Of a DNA stretch of 5,982 bases, positions 1-5,858 are shown in pieces. Location: contig JBBSGD010000091.1 in NCBI GenBank assembly GCA_038254435.1, positions 1 to 5,982 of the forward strand, in the 5' to 3' direction. Within the stretch, counting starts at the first letter, position 1, and each line of letters begins with the position of its first letter. Position numbers and translations under genes: made by a program. The notes below the pieces were generated by a model. The model saw nothing but the letters and a program-made list of their open reading frames with translations, did not search any database and had not been told where the DNA came from. This stretch comes from JBBSGD01 sp038254435. Its GTDB lineage: Bacteria > Actinomycetota > CADDZG01 > WHSQ01.

Positions 1-532
1 CGGCCTCCTTGATGCGCGCGTGCAACGAGCCGCTGTCGTCGCCGGGCAATACCTCGACCTCGGCCTGCAGGATCACCTCTCCGTGATCGACCTGGTAGTC
101 GATGTGGTGCACCGTCGCCCCCGTCACCGCCACGCCGGCCGCGAGAGCGTCCTGCACCGCGTGGGCCCCCGGAAAGTCCGGTAGCAGCGCGGGGTGCAGA
201 TTGATGAGGCGGCCGGGGAACGCGTCGACGAATGACGGGGCGAGGATGCGCATGAAGCCCGCCGACACGACGAGATCCGGGGCGGGCCGCAGCGCCGCAT
301 CCCGTAGAGCCAGGTTCCATTCGGCGCGCGTGGCGAACGCCTTGGGAGCGAGGACCTGCACGGCGATGCCTCGGCGTCGGGCGCGCTCGATGCCCTCGCA
401 CTCGCGATCCGCCAGAACCCCCGTCAGCCGCCCCGGAACCAAGCCCCGCTCGCAGGCGCCGGCGAGCGCCTCCATGTTGGAGCCCGAGCCCGACACGAGA
501 ACGACAATGGGGTGGCATGGAGCCGGGTTCAC
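1..532 (-). CDS. purN: Phosphoribosylglycinamide formyltransferase (GART), C-terminus cut by window edge
   Basis: This enzyme transfers a formyl group from 10-formyltetrahydrofolate to glycinamide ribonucleotide, the third step of de novo purine synthesis in the cytoplasm. The 177 visible residues cover nearly all of the usual 190-210. The N-terminal phosphate-binding loop LVSGSGSN is at residues 12-19, and SAGFMRIL at 90-97 leads into the folate site. The core motif LINLHPALLPDFPG (109-122) supplies the catalytic Asn111 and His113. Asp149 in QVDHGEVILQ matches the third catalytic residue, Asp144 of the E. coli enzyme. All key residues are present. The start is GTG at 532, seven bases after the stop of the upstream hydrolase. 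A GAGG about 13 bases upstream lies inside that gene, so the ribosome site is weak and translation may rely on coupling. The reading frame is open to the window edge, and in related genomes purH often follows. Identification is firm; the exact start is less so. Confidence 0.95.
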   Translation of the reverse strand, partial: MNPAPCHPIVVLVSGSGSNMEALAGACERGLVPGRLTGVLADRECEGIERARRRGIAVQVLAPKAFATRAEWNLALRDAALRPAPDLVVSAGFMRILAPSFVDAFPGRLINLHPALLPDFPGAHAVQDALAAGVAVTGATVHHIDYQVDHGEVILQAEVEVLPGDDSGSLHARIKEA

Positions 533-539
533 GAGATGC

Positions 540-1256
540 TTAGAACCTCGATCTGGCCAGGCCCACGGCTTCCTCGACGCCGCCGGCGAACGGCTCGCCG
601 TGGCCGGGAAGAATGACCTTTGCCCGCAGGCCTCTCAGCATCTCTACCGCGCTACGGGCGGCCGCCGGGTCGCTGTTGAAGGCGTCTGGCTGGATGCGAG
701 GCCCTTTTTCCCCGCTGAGGACGTCGAGGGTCACGAGCACATCGCCGCTGAAGAGGATCGCCCGCTCGGCCAGGACGAGGGCACAGCTTCCGGGCGAGTG
801 GCCGGGGGCGTGCACGACGCGCGGGCGCCCGGGCACGTCGAGGACCTCGCCGTCGGAAAACGTCTGGGGCTCCGCCACGGGCGGGATCCGCATCCCGCCG
901 TTGCGCAGACCATGTATCAGAAAGCGCAGCACGGCCGGTCTCCACACTGCGATCCGAGGGGGCTTGACCTTCACCTTGCCGCGTGCCAGCAGGGCATCGT
1001 CGCCGTGCACGAAGAGGTTGGCGCTTGCCTCACGGCGGGCAAGCTCGGCGGTGCCGAGGTGGTCCTGGTGACCGTGCGTCAGCACGACGGCGTCGATGTC
1101 CTCAAGCGAGCGGCCGAGGCGCCGCACGCCGCGAGGGATCTGCTCCCAGTATCCCGGCAGCCCGGCGTCGAGCAGAGTCAGCCGCCCTCCATCCTCGATG
1201 AGGTAGAAGTTGATGAACCTCGAGCCGAGACGGTGCACGCCCTGCGCGACTTCCAT
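540..1256 (-). CDS. Metallo-beta-lactamase-fold hydrolase
   Basis: A 238-residue stand-alone metallo-beta-lactamase domain with no signal peptide or membrane segment, so probably cytoplasmic. The full di-metal ligand set is visible: THGHQDH gives His61, His63, Asp65 and His66; HAPGHSPGS gives His143; FSGD gives Asp162; and LPGHGEP gives His209. This pattern resembles glyoxalase II-like and generic thioester or lactone hydrolases of the superfamily. Residues about 80-130, rich in Lys, Arg and Pro, lie between the first and second metal motifs and probably shape the substrate pocket. The substrate cannot be read from the sequence. The start is ATG at 1256, preceded by AGGGGG at 1264-1269 with a seven-base spacer. 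The gene follows the esterase after 63 bases and ends seven bases before purN, so it is probably in the same transcript. A thioesterase or hydroxyacyl-glutathione-type role next to succinyl-CoA genes is possible but is inference only. Confidence 0.9.
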   Translation of the reverse strand: MEVAQGVHRLGSRFINFYLIEDGGRLTLLDAGLPGYWEQIPRGVRRLGRSLEDIDAVVLTHGHQDHLGTAELARREASANLFVHGDDALLARGKVKVKPPRIAVWRPAVLRFLIHGLRNGGMRIPPVAEPQTFSDGEVLDVPGRPRVVHAPGHSPGSCALVLAERAILFSGDVLVTLDVLSGEKGPRIQPDAFNSDPAAARSAVEMLRGLRAKVILPGHGEPFAGGVEEAVGLARSRF

Positions 1257-1263
1257 GCATCTA

Positions 1264-1269
1264 CCCCCT
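1264..1269 (-). promoter_or_regulatory. Ribosome binding site of the metallo-beta-lactamase-fold gene
   Basis: Read on the minus strand this is AGGGGG, seven bases before the ATG at 1256. It supports that ATG over the out-of-frame ATG four bases upstream (1258-1260). It also shows that this gene has its own initiation site, unlike the overlapping genes upstream. Confidence 0.6.
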
Positions 1270-1290
1270 GCAGGCGCTGATGGTTTTCGA

Positions 1291-1321
1291 GTGCGAGCCT
1301 TGCCGCCGCTTGTGCGAGCCT
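1291..1321. repeat. Pair of 10-base direct repeats at the esterase 3' end
   Basis: GTGCGAGCCT occurs at 1291-1300 and again at 1312-1321, with start points 21 bases apart, about two helical turns. The second copy overlaps the esterase stop codon (1320-1322). The first lies in the 63-base gap before the metallo-beta-lactamase-fold gene. It could be a protein-binding pair or a chance slippage duplication. There is no palindrome inside the units, and the function is unknown. Confidence 0.4.
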
Positions 1322-2369
1322 ATGCCAGCGCCTCGATCAGCGCGCGGATCGCGCCCGGGTAACGGTACTGGAGCGCTGCGTGCGTGCCCTCGAAGAGATC
1401 GAGCGAGTAGGCGATGCTCGCTGCGTCCAGCTCCTTCGCAAACGCCTGCGCGCCGAGGTCGAGAAAGAACTGGTCCGAGCGGCCCGCGTCGAGGTAGATG
1501 AGCTTCATGGTTCTCAGCTCGGGGAGATGGGCCGGCGCCATCCGCACCGGGTCCCACGCGAGCCACTGCTCCCAGATGGCGCCTACCAATCTTCCGGTGT
1601 CTATGTCAAAGGGCACAAGCGCGCGGCCCGGCTCCGCGGGATCCGGCGAATAGCAGGCGGCCATGGCATAGGTATTGAGAGGTGCATGAAAGTCGGGCTT
1701 GAGCGTCTCCGCTGCGCGAAAGCTGGCCCAGAAGACCTCGAACGAACCCTCGAAGTGATCCCGCAATATGCGCGCGGTCACCGGGAAATCGGGCTGGTAG
1801 CAAACCTCGAACAGCGCGTCCCCGGCGTGGGAGGCGAGCGCCCCGAAGACGTCCGGGCGCAGCATCGGCACAACCATCGCACCGTAGCCACCGCTCGACT
1901 TGCCCGTGAGCCCGCGCCGGTCCCGGTCCGGTGACGACGGGTAGCGCTCGTCGACGAAGGGGACGACCTCGTCGCACAGATAGTCGAGGTAGTTGCCGGT
2001 TCCGGTCGAGTTTATGAACTGGGAGCCCCCGTAGGAGGTCCACGCGTCCACGAACACGACGATTGCGCGCGGCACCGCAGAATCGCCGAAGAGATCATCG
2101 ATCCGCTCGAACATCGTGGGCTCGAACGCCGAGCGCGTCCCCCACATGTCGAGCTGCCCGGTCATGCCCTGGATGACGTAGACGGTGGGGAGATCGCTCA
2201 AGCCCTCGGCGCCCGGGGGCAAATAGACGTAGAGGGGCCGGCGCGCCGGATCTCCCAAGGGGTTGCCGGCGAGCACCTCGGACTCGATCACCAGCTTGTC
2301 GAGGCGTCCGGCGAGGGCTCGATCCCACGGCACCCCCGGGGCTCCCGGCACCGCCCGGGCGGGGGTCAC
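1320..2369 (-). CDS. Alpha/beta-hydrolase, esterase D / putative esterase type
   Basis: A 349-residue cytoplasmic-looking hydrolase resembling the putative esterase (esterase D, S-formylglutathione hydrolase) family. PLYVYLPPG (45-53) and VYVIQGMTG (63-71) form the early strands and oxyanion region. LTGKSSGGYGAM (154-165) is the nucleophile elbow with Ser158. LDAGRSDQFF (293-302) carries the likely acid Asp299, and FEGTHAALQYR (326-336) carries His330. The nucleophile-to-acid distance is about 140 residues, longer than in compact esterase D enzymes. That leaves an apparent lid rich in aromatic residues and proline at about 186-280. The start chosen is GTG at 2369, which overlaps the sucD stop as GTGA. 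The frame stays open upstream inside sucD, but that part is basic, low-complexity sequence with no family resemblance. Acyl-CoA or other ester hydrolysis is possible; the substrate is unknown. Catalytic class is fairly sure, specific role is not. Confidence 0.85.
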   Translation of the reverse strand: MTPARAVPGAPGVPWDRALAGRLDKLVIESEVLAGNPLGDPARRPLYVYLPPGAEGLSDLPTVYVIQGMTGQLDMWGTRSAFEPTMFERIDDLFGDSAVPRAIVVFVDAWTSYGGSQFINSTGTGNYLDYLCDEVVPFVDERYPSSPDRDRRGLTGKSSGGYGAMVVPMLRPDVFGALASHAGDALFEVCYQPDFPVTARILRDHFEGSFEVFWASFRAAETLKPDFHAPLNTYAMAACYSPDPAEPGRALVPFDIDTGRLVGAIWEQWLAWDPVRMAPAHLPELRTMKLIYLDAGRSDQFFLDLGAQAFAKELDAASIAYSLDLFEGTHAALQYRYPGAIRALIEALA

Positions 2370-3250
2370 CCGCCGCCGATCTCTTGTGCCACCAGCTCTG
2401 CGACCTCCGTGGGGTTGACCCCCACCTTGATGCCGGCGGCCTCGAGCGCCCTCTGCTTTGCCTGCGCGGTGCCCTGCGATCCCGAGATGATGGCGCCCGC
2501 GTGGCCCATGCGCTTGCCTGGTGGAGCCGTCACGCCCGCGATGTAGGCGACGATGGGCTTGGACATGTTGTCCTTCGCCCACGCGGCGGCTCGCTCTTCC
2601 GCGTCGCCCCCGATCTCACCGACAAGCACCGCGAGCTCGGTGTCGTCGTCGTCCTCGAACTTGGCAAGCACGTCTATGAAATCGGAGCCGGGGATGGGAT
2701 CGCCGCCGATGCCCACGCACGTCGACTGTCCGATGTTCATCTGGGTGAGCTCGTGCACGATCTGGTAGGTCAAGGTGCCCGAGCGCGACACGAGTCCGAC
2801 CGGGCCCTCGCTGCAGATCTCGCCGGGAATGATGCCGACGTTGGCTTTGCCCGGCGAGATGAGCCCAGGGCAGTTGGGGCCTATCAAGGTGACGTCCCTG
2901 TGGCCGTTGCGCAGATAGGGAACGACGCGCGCCATGTCCATCGCGGGTATGTGCTCGGTGATCGCCACGATCGTGTCGATTCCCGCTTCGAAGGACTCGA
3001 GGATCGCGTCTGCTGCAAAACGCGCCGGCACGAAGACCATGGCAGCATTGGCGCCGGCCTCGGCCACTGCCTCGAGCACCGTGTCGTAGATCGGGACTCC
3101 GTCGACGTCGCTTCCGCCCTTGCCGGGCGTCACGCCGGCCACGACGTTCGTCCCGTAGTCGCGGTTGCGCTTGGCGTGGAAACCTCCCTCGCGCCCGGTG
3201 AGGCCCTGCACTACGAGTCGCGTCTCTTGGTCGATCAGAATCGCCATCAT
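2366..3250 (-). CDS. sucD: Succinyl-CoA synthetase (ADP/GDP-forming), alpha subunit
   Basis: The alpha subunit binds CoA and carries the phosphohistidine of succinyl-CoA synthetase, which makes ATP or GTP from succinyl-CoA in the citric acid cycle, or runs in reverse. The 294 residues match the family length. The CoA-binding loop GLTGREGGFH is at 16-25. GPNCPGLISP at 124-133 carries the conserved Cys127. SRSGTLTYQ is at 165-173, and GEIGGDAEE is at 211-219 with the Glu that contacts the active histidine. MGHAGAIISG at 248-257 gives the phosphorylated His250. Two adjacent in-frame ATGs overlap the sucC stop: ATG at 3250 overlaps by four bases, ATG at 3247 by one. The Shine-Dalgarno AGGGAG (3255-3260) is four bases from the first and seven from the second, so the second may be the main start (293 residues). 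Its TGA is shared with the esterase GTG. Confidence 0.97.
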   Translation of the reverse strand: MMAILIDQETRLVVQGLTGREGGFHAKRNRDYGTNVVAGVTPGKGGSDVDGVPIYDTVLEAVAEAGANAAMVFVPARFAADAILESFEAGIDTIVAITEHIPAMDMARVVPYLRNGHRDVTLIGPNCPGLISPGKANVGIIPGEICSEGPVGLVSRSGTLTYQIVHELTQMNIGQSTCVGIGGDPIPGSDFIDVLAKFEDDDDTELAVLVGEIGGDAEERAAAWAKDNMSKPIVAYIAGVTAPPGKRMGHAGAIISGSQGTAQAKQRALEAAGIKVGVNPTEVAELVAQEIGGG

Positions 3251-4398
3251 GCAGCTCCCTGATGTGCGAGCTCGACCGCCTTCTCGGCGGCGCCGAGCAT
3301 CGTGGCTGCGGCCACGAGCATGGCGTCATCGGACTCGGCCAGCATCTTGCGTCCCTGCTCGGCGTTGGTGCCGTCGAGGCGTACGACGAGGGGTACCTTG
3401 ACGTCGAGGCGGTCGAGCGCGTCGAGCACGCCCTCTGCAACGAGGTCACAGCGCGTGATGCCGCCGAAGATGTTGATCAGCACACTCTTGACTTTTGCGT
3501 CCGAGGTGATCACCTCGAGGGCGGCAGAAAGGACGTCGGCACCGGCGCCCCCGCCCACGTCGAGGAAGTTCGCCGGTTCCCCTCCGGCCGCCTTTACGAC
3601 GTCGAGCGTCGACATGACGAGGCCGGCCCCGTTGCCGATGATGCCGACGTCGCCGTCGAGCTGGATGAAGTTGAGGCCCTTGTCCTTGGCGAGCCGCTCC
3701 TGCTCGGGAATCTCGTGAACCGACTTCAGCTCGTCGAAGTTCGGATGCCGGTAAGCGGCGGAGTCGTCGAGAGTCACCTTGGCGTCGAGCGCGATGACGC
3801 GTCCCCCGCCGGTCAGCACGAGAGGGTTGATCTCGATCAAGGACGCGTCGAGCTCCACGAACGCGCGGTAGAGCTTCGGCAGCAGGGCGATGGCCTCCTT
3901 GCGCGCCGCAGGTGTGATCTTGGCGCCAAAGACCATGGCGCGTGCGTGGAAGTCGGAGATGCCAAGGAGCGGATCGATGTTCACGCGCGCTATCGCGCCG
4001 GGGTTCGTTGCAGCCACCTCCTCGATCTCGACTCCACCTTCGGAGCTCATCATGCCGAGAAAGCTGCGCGTAGAGCGATCGAGAAGGAACGAGCAGTAAT
4101 ACTCCTCGGCGATATCGCCGGCGCGCTCGACAAGGACTCTTTTCACCTCGTGGCCCTTGATATCCATGCCGAGGATCTGCCCTGCCTTCTGTCCCGCCTC
4201 CTCGGGCGAGCCGGCGAGCTGGATACCGCCTGCCTTGCCGCGGCCACCCACCTGGACCTGGGCCTTGACCACGACCTTGCCGCCCAGGTGCTTCGCCGCC
4301 TCCTGCGCCTCTTCGGGGGTCGTCGCGACCCTCCCCTCAGGGACGGGAACCTCAAACTTGCGAAGCAGCTCCTTGCCCTGCCACTCGAATAGATCCAT
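3247..4398 (-). CDS. sucC: Succinyl-CoA synthetase, beta subunit
   Basis: The beta subunit carries the nucleotide and succinate sites of succinyl-CoA synthetase and pairs with the SucD product encoded next to it. At 383 residues it is close to the 388 of E. coli SucC. The N-terminal ATP-grasp domain begins at MDLFEWQGKELL and has VVVKAQVQVGGRGKAGG at 42-58, with the nucleotide-contacting Lys45. STEGG is replaced by SSEGG (118-122). SLIEINPLV (186-194) and ALDAK (203-207) supply the metal ligands Asn191 and Asp205. The C-terminal ligase domain holds GNGAGL (265-270), GGEPANFLDVGGG (282-294) and NIFGGITRCD (319-328), which bind succinate and the phosphohistidine. Nucleotide preference is not obvious from sequence. 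The start ATG is 23 bases after the cobalamin-subunit stop, with a GAGGGGG 12 bases upstream, a somewhat long spacing. The stop overlaps sucD as ATGATG. Confidence 0.97.
   Translation of the reverse strand: MDLFEWQGKELLRKFEVPVPEGRVATTPEEAQEAAKHLGGKVVVKAQVQVGGRGKAGGIQLAGSPEEAGQKAGQILGMDIKGHEVKRVLVERAGDIAEEYYCSFLLDRSTRSFLGMMSSEGGVEIEEVAATNPGAIARVNIDPLLGISDFHARAMVFGAKITPAARKEAIALLPKLYRAFVELDASLIEINPLVLTGGGRVIALDAKVTLDDSAAYRHPNFDELKSVHEIPEQERLAKDKGLNFIQLDGDVGIIGNGAGLVMSTLDVVKAAGGEPANFLDVGGGAGADVLSAALEVITSDAKVKSVLINIFGGITRCDLVAEGVLDALDRLDVKVPLVVRLDGTNAEQGRKMLAESDDAMLVAAATMLGAAEKAVELAHQGAA
3255..3260 (-). promoter_or_regulatory. Ribosome binding site of sucD, inside sucC
   Basis: Read on the minus strand this is AGGGAG, within the last codons of sucC. 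It lies four bases from the ATG at 3250 and seven from the ATG at 3247. The spacing favours the second ATG, which would shorten SucD by one methionine and change the sucC/sucD overlap from four bases to one. Confidence 0.6.
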
Positions 4399-4421
4399 GT
4401 TGCTTGAAGACCCCCTCGGGC

Positions 4422-4829
4422 TTAGTCGGCTTTTCCCTTGACGTTGGCGTCAACCCAGTCGACGATCTCCCTCGTGGTTGCGCCGGGAGTGAAGATCTTG
4501 ACGATGCCCGACTGCTCGAGAGGCTCGAAGTCCGACTTCGGGATGATGCCTCCGGCGAATACCACGATGTCGTCCCCGCCCTGCTCCTTGAGCAGCTCGA
4601 CCACCTTGGGAAAAAGGGTCATGTGCGCCCCGGACAGACACGACAGACCTACTGCGTCAACGTCTTCCTGGATTGCCGCGGCGGCGATCTGGTCGGGCGT
4701 CTGGTGAAGCCCCGTATAGATGACCTCGGCCCCCGAGTCGCGCAGCGCCCGGGCAACTACCTTGATCCCGCGATCGTGGCCGTCGAGGCCGGGTTTCGCC
4801 ACGAGTATCCGTGACCTTGACGAAGACAC
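4422..4829 (-). CDS. Cobalamin-binding (small) subunit of an acyl-CoA mutase, methylmalonyl-CoA mutase type
   Basis: A 135-residue stand-alone B12-binding domain like the C-terminal part of methylmalonyl-CoA mutase. AKPGLDGHDRG (11-21) holds the DxHxxG motif; His18 would be the lower axial cobalt ligand. GLSCLSGAH (61-69) has the SxL motif that positions the nucleotide tail, and FAGGIIP (91-97) has the GG motif. In split mutases this subunit pairs with a separate substrate-binding subunit to interconvert acyl-CoA thioesters such as methylmalonyl-CoA and succinyl-CoA; related small subunits serve isobutyryl- or 2-hydroxyisobutyryl-CoA mutases. No large subunit lies in this window. The start is GTG at 4829: AGGAG at 4838-4842 sits eight bases upstream, and the domain begins almost at once. 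An in-frame GTG at 4916 would add 29 Ser/Arg/Ala-rich residues without a ribosome site. It is probably the first gene of the operon. Domain call firm; exact mutase partner unknown. Confidence 0.93.
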   Translation of the reverse strand: MSSSRSRILVAKPGLDGHDRGIKVVARALRDSGAEVIYTGLHQTPDQIAAAAIQEDVDAVGLSCLSGAHMTLFPKVVELLKEQGGDDIVVFAGGIIPKSDFEPLEQSGIVKIFTPGATTREIVDWVDANVKGKAD

Positions 4830-4837
4830 TGAGGCCG

Positions 4838-4842
4838 CTCCT
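4838..4842 (-). promoter_or_regulatory. Ribosome binding site that decides the cobalamin-subunit start
   Basis: Read on the minus strand this is AGGAG within TCAGGAG, eight bases before the GTG at 4829. It is the best Shine-Dalgarno match in the window. The alternative in-frame GTG at 4916 has no comparable purine run upstream, so the shorter protein is preferred. Confidence 0.7.
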
Positions 4843-4872
4843 GAAGGGCTCGCTGACCGGCGAACAGCACCG

Positions 4873-4899
4873 GCACCACTGGTGCGCCCGAGACGGGCG
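4873..4899. repeat. Two back-to-back inverted repeats
   Basis: GCACCA (4873-4878) pairs with TGGTGC (4880-4885) around one central base. CGCCCG (4885-4890) pairs with CGGGCG (4894-4899) around AGA. The two share one base. The first also follows a near-copy, GCACCG, at 4867-4872. On DNA the first looks like a compact operator. In a minus-strand transcript both could form small stem-loops in the leader, ending 43 bases before the cobalamin-subunit start. If the longer GTG start at 4916 were used they would lie in coding sequence instead. Confidence 0.45.
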
Positions 4900-4995
4900 T
4901 CCGGGCTCAAGGACACTAGCAGGCGGTCACGGCGCCCCTAGCGCTGCCGAGCTCTTAGCGCGCCGCGGCTCGAGGCCGTGCGAGAGTTGGTCCCC

Positions 4996-5811
4996 ATGAG
5001 TGCTTCCGACAAGAGTGCGGGCGGCCGGACTACCGGCGGAGCGGCACAGCTCTCCCACCGTCAGGCCCTGAGAAGGAGGCGCACGATCCGCCTTCTCGGG
5101 CTGCTCGTGGTCGTTGTTGTTGTCGGCGCGCTCGTCGTCGCGGCCGGGTCCTCGGGCAAGGGAAAGCACAAGGCCGCGGCGTCAGGAAAACACCCGGCCC
5201 CCAGCGTTGCCTGCGATGGCAAGAAGCCGGCCCCCCCGCACCCGAATCAATACGCGACTGCCCCCGACCCCGCCTCGGTTCTCCAGCCGGGCGTTGCTTA
5301 CGCGGCGGTCATCCACACCTCCTGCGGCGGCATCGCCATGAAGCTGCTCGCGGACCGAGCACCCAACACCGTTGCGAGCTTCGTGTTCCTCGCCACAAAG
5401 GGCTTCTACGACGGCCTCCAATGGCAGCGCGTGGAAAAGGACTTCGTGATCCAGACCGGCGATCCCAGCGGCGCCGGGCGCTCAAGTCCCGACGACGCCG
5501 GTTACGCCCTGCACGACGAGCTCACCGGGGTGGCCCCCAAGGACTACGTCTATGGAGTGGTCGCCCTGGCAAATGCGGGGCCGGACACGGGCGGCAGCCA
5601 GTTCTTCATAGTCGTGCACAAGGGGGCAAAGGCGAGCACCCCGGCGGGGCTGCCGCCCGCGTACACGATCTTCGCCGCGGTGGAGCCGTCCTCTTACGCG
5701 ACGCTCGACAAGATCCAGGGCAAAAAGACACGCGGCGGCGACGACCCCGTCACTGCCGCCGAACCGATCCACCCCGTCTACGTGGACTCGATAGAAATCT
5801 CCAAGAGCTAG
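4996..5811 (+). CDS. Membrane-anchored cyclophilin-type peptidyl-prolyl cis-trans isomerase
   Basis: A 271-residue protein that probably speeds proline isomerisation in proteins outside the cytoplasmic membrane. A basic cytoplasmic N-terminus (RQALRRRR, 22-29) precedes one hydrophobic segment at about 31-51 with six valines in a row. A Lys/Ala/Pro-rich linker follows to about residue 98. The cyclophilin domain covers about 100-271. GLQWQRVEKDFVIQTGD (140-156) gives Arg145, Phe150 and Gln153, matching the catalytic FHRVI..FMIQGGD motif. LANAGPDTGGSQFFI (191-205) is the second signature. Cys73 and Cys110 are the only cysteines; a disulfide is possible. I chose ATG at 4996, with GAGAG nine bases upstream. 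An in-frame GTG at 4978 would add six residues, but its GAGG is only two bases away. The gene is divergent from the sucCD operon and convergent with the partial gene to its right. Its client proteins are unknown. Confidence 0.93.
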   Translation: MSASDKSAGGRTTGGAAQLSHRQALRRRRTIRLLGLLVVVVVVGALVVAAGSSGKGKHKAAASGKHPAPSVACDGKKPAPPHPNQYATAPDPASVLQPGVAYAAVIHTSCGGIAMKLLADRAPNTVASFVFLATKGFYDGLQWQRVEKDFVIQTGDPSGAGRSSPDDAGYALHDELTGVAPKDYVYGVVALANAGPDTGGSQFFIVVHKGAKASTPAGLPPAYTIFAAVEPSSYATLDKIQGKKTRGGDDPVTAAEPIHPVYVDSIEISKS

Positions 5812-5813
5812 GA

Positions 5814-5858
5814 ACGCCCCCGGCCTTGTTTGGGTTTGCTTCGGCCCGCGAAGGGCGT
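5814..5858. terminator. Possible bidirectional terminator hairpin between convergent genes
   Basis: ACGCCC (5814-5819) can pair with GGGCGT (5853-5858), and GGCC (5822-5825) with GGCC (5843-5846). A competing small hairpin is CTTCG/CGAAG at 5840-5852. The element lies just after the isomerase stop and reaches the stop of the convergent gene, where a shared terminator would be expected. There is no run of T on either side and the loop is long, so the support is mainly positional. Confidence 0.25.

Larger units (their letters stand above)
4830..4995. promoter_or_regulatory. Divergent intergenic region between the cobalamin subunit/sucCD operon and the isomerase gene
   Basis: These 166 bases must hold the start signals for the minus-strand operon and the plus-strand isomerase if both are transcribed from here. 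I found no convincing -35/-10 pair on either strand; the region is too GC-rich for a consensus housekeeping promoter. A minus-strand TTGAGC (4905-4910) has no matching -10 at normal spacing. What can be seen is two abutting inverted repeats at 4873-4899, and TAGCGC repeated at 4939-4944 and 4956-4961, 17 bases apart. These could be operator elements, but nothing identifies the regulator. No B12 riboswitch is recognisable. Confidence 0.5.

Noticed and set aside
102..1280. 392-codon plus-strand open frame across purN and the metallo-beta-lactamase-fold gene
   Set aside because: Both minus-strand genes carry complete catalytic motifs in this interval. The plus-strand translation is low-complexity Ala/Arg-rich sequence crossing two real genes.
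2370..2582. N-terminal extension of the esterase frame into sucD
   Set aside because: The extra 71 residues are His/Arg/Gly-rich shadow of sucD. A GTGA overlap start at 2369 fits gene spacing and family length.
2384..4392. Two long plus-strand open frames (2384-3262 and 3262-4392) exactly opposite sucD and sucC
   Set aside because: They mirror highly conserved genes and arise from GC-rich third codon positions that avoid stops on the other strand. Their translations are His/Arg/Asp/Val-rich with no domain pattern.
4866..4900. Possible cobalamin riboswitch, suggested by CCACTGG at 4876-4882 near a B12-related gene
   Set aside because: The motif is on the plus strand, opposite to the operon, and it is part of a short palindrome. 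The rest of the conserved B12-box architecture is not visible.
4830..4916. Longer cobalamin subunit starting at GTG 4916
   Set aside because: No ribosome site precedes 4916. A strong AGGAG at 4838-4842 is correctly spaced for GTG 4829, and the added residues are low-complexity.
4978..4995. Upstream GTG start for the isomerase
   Set aside because: The nearest GAGG lies only two bases before that GTG. ATG at 4996 has a better spaced purine run and precedes a normal basic N-terminus and membrane segment.
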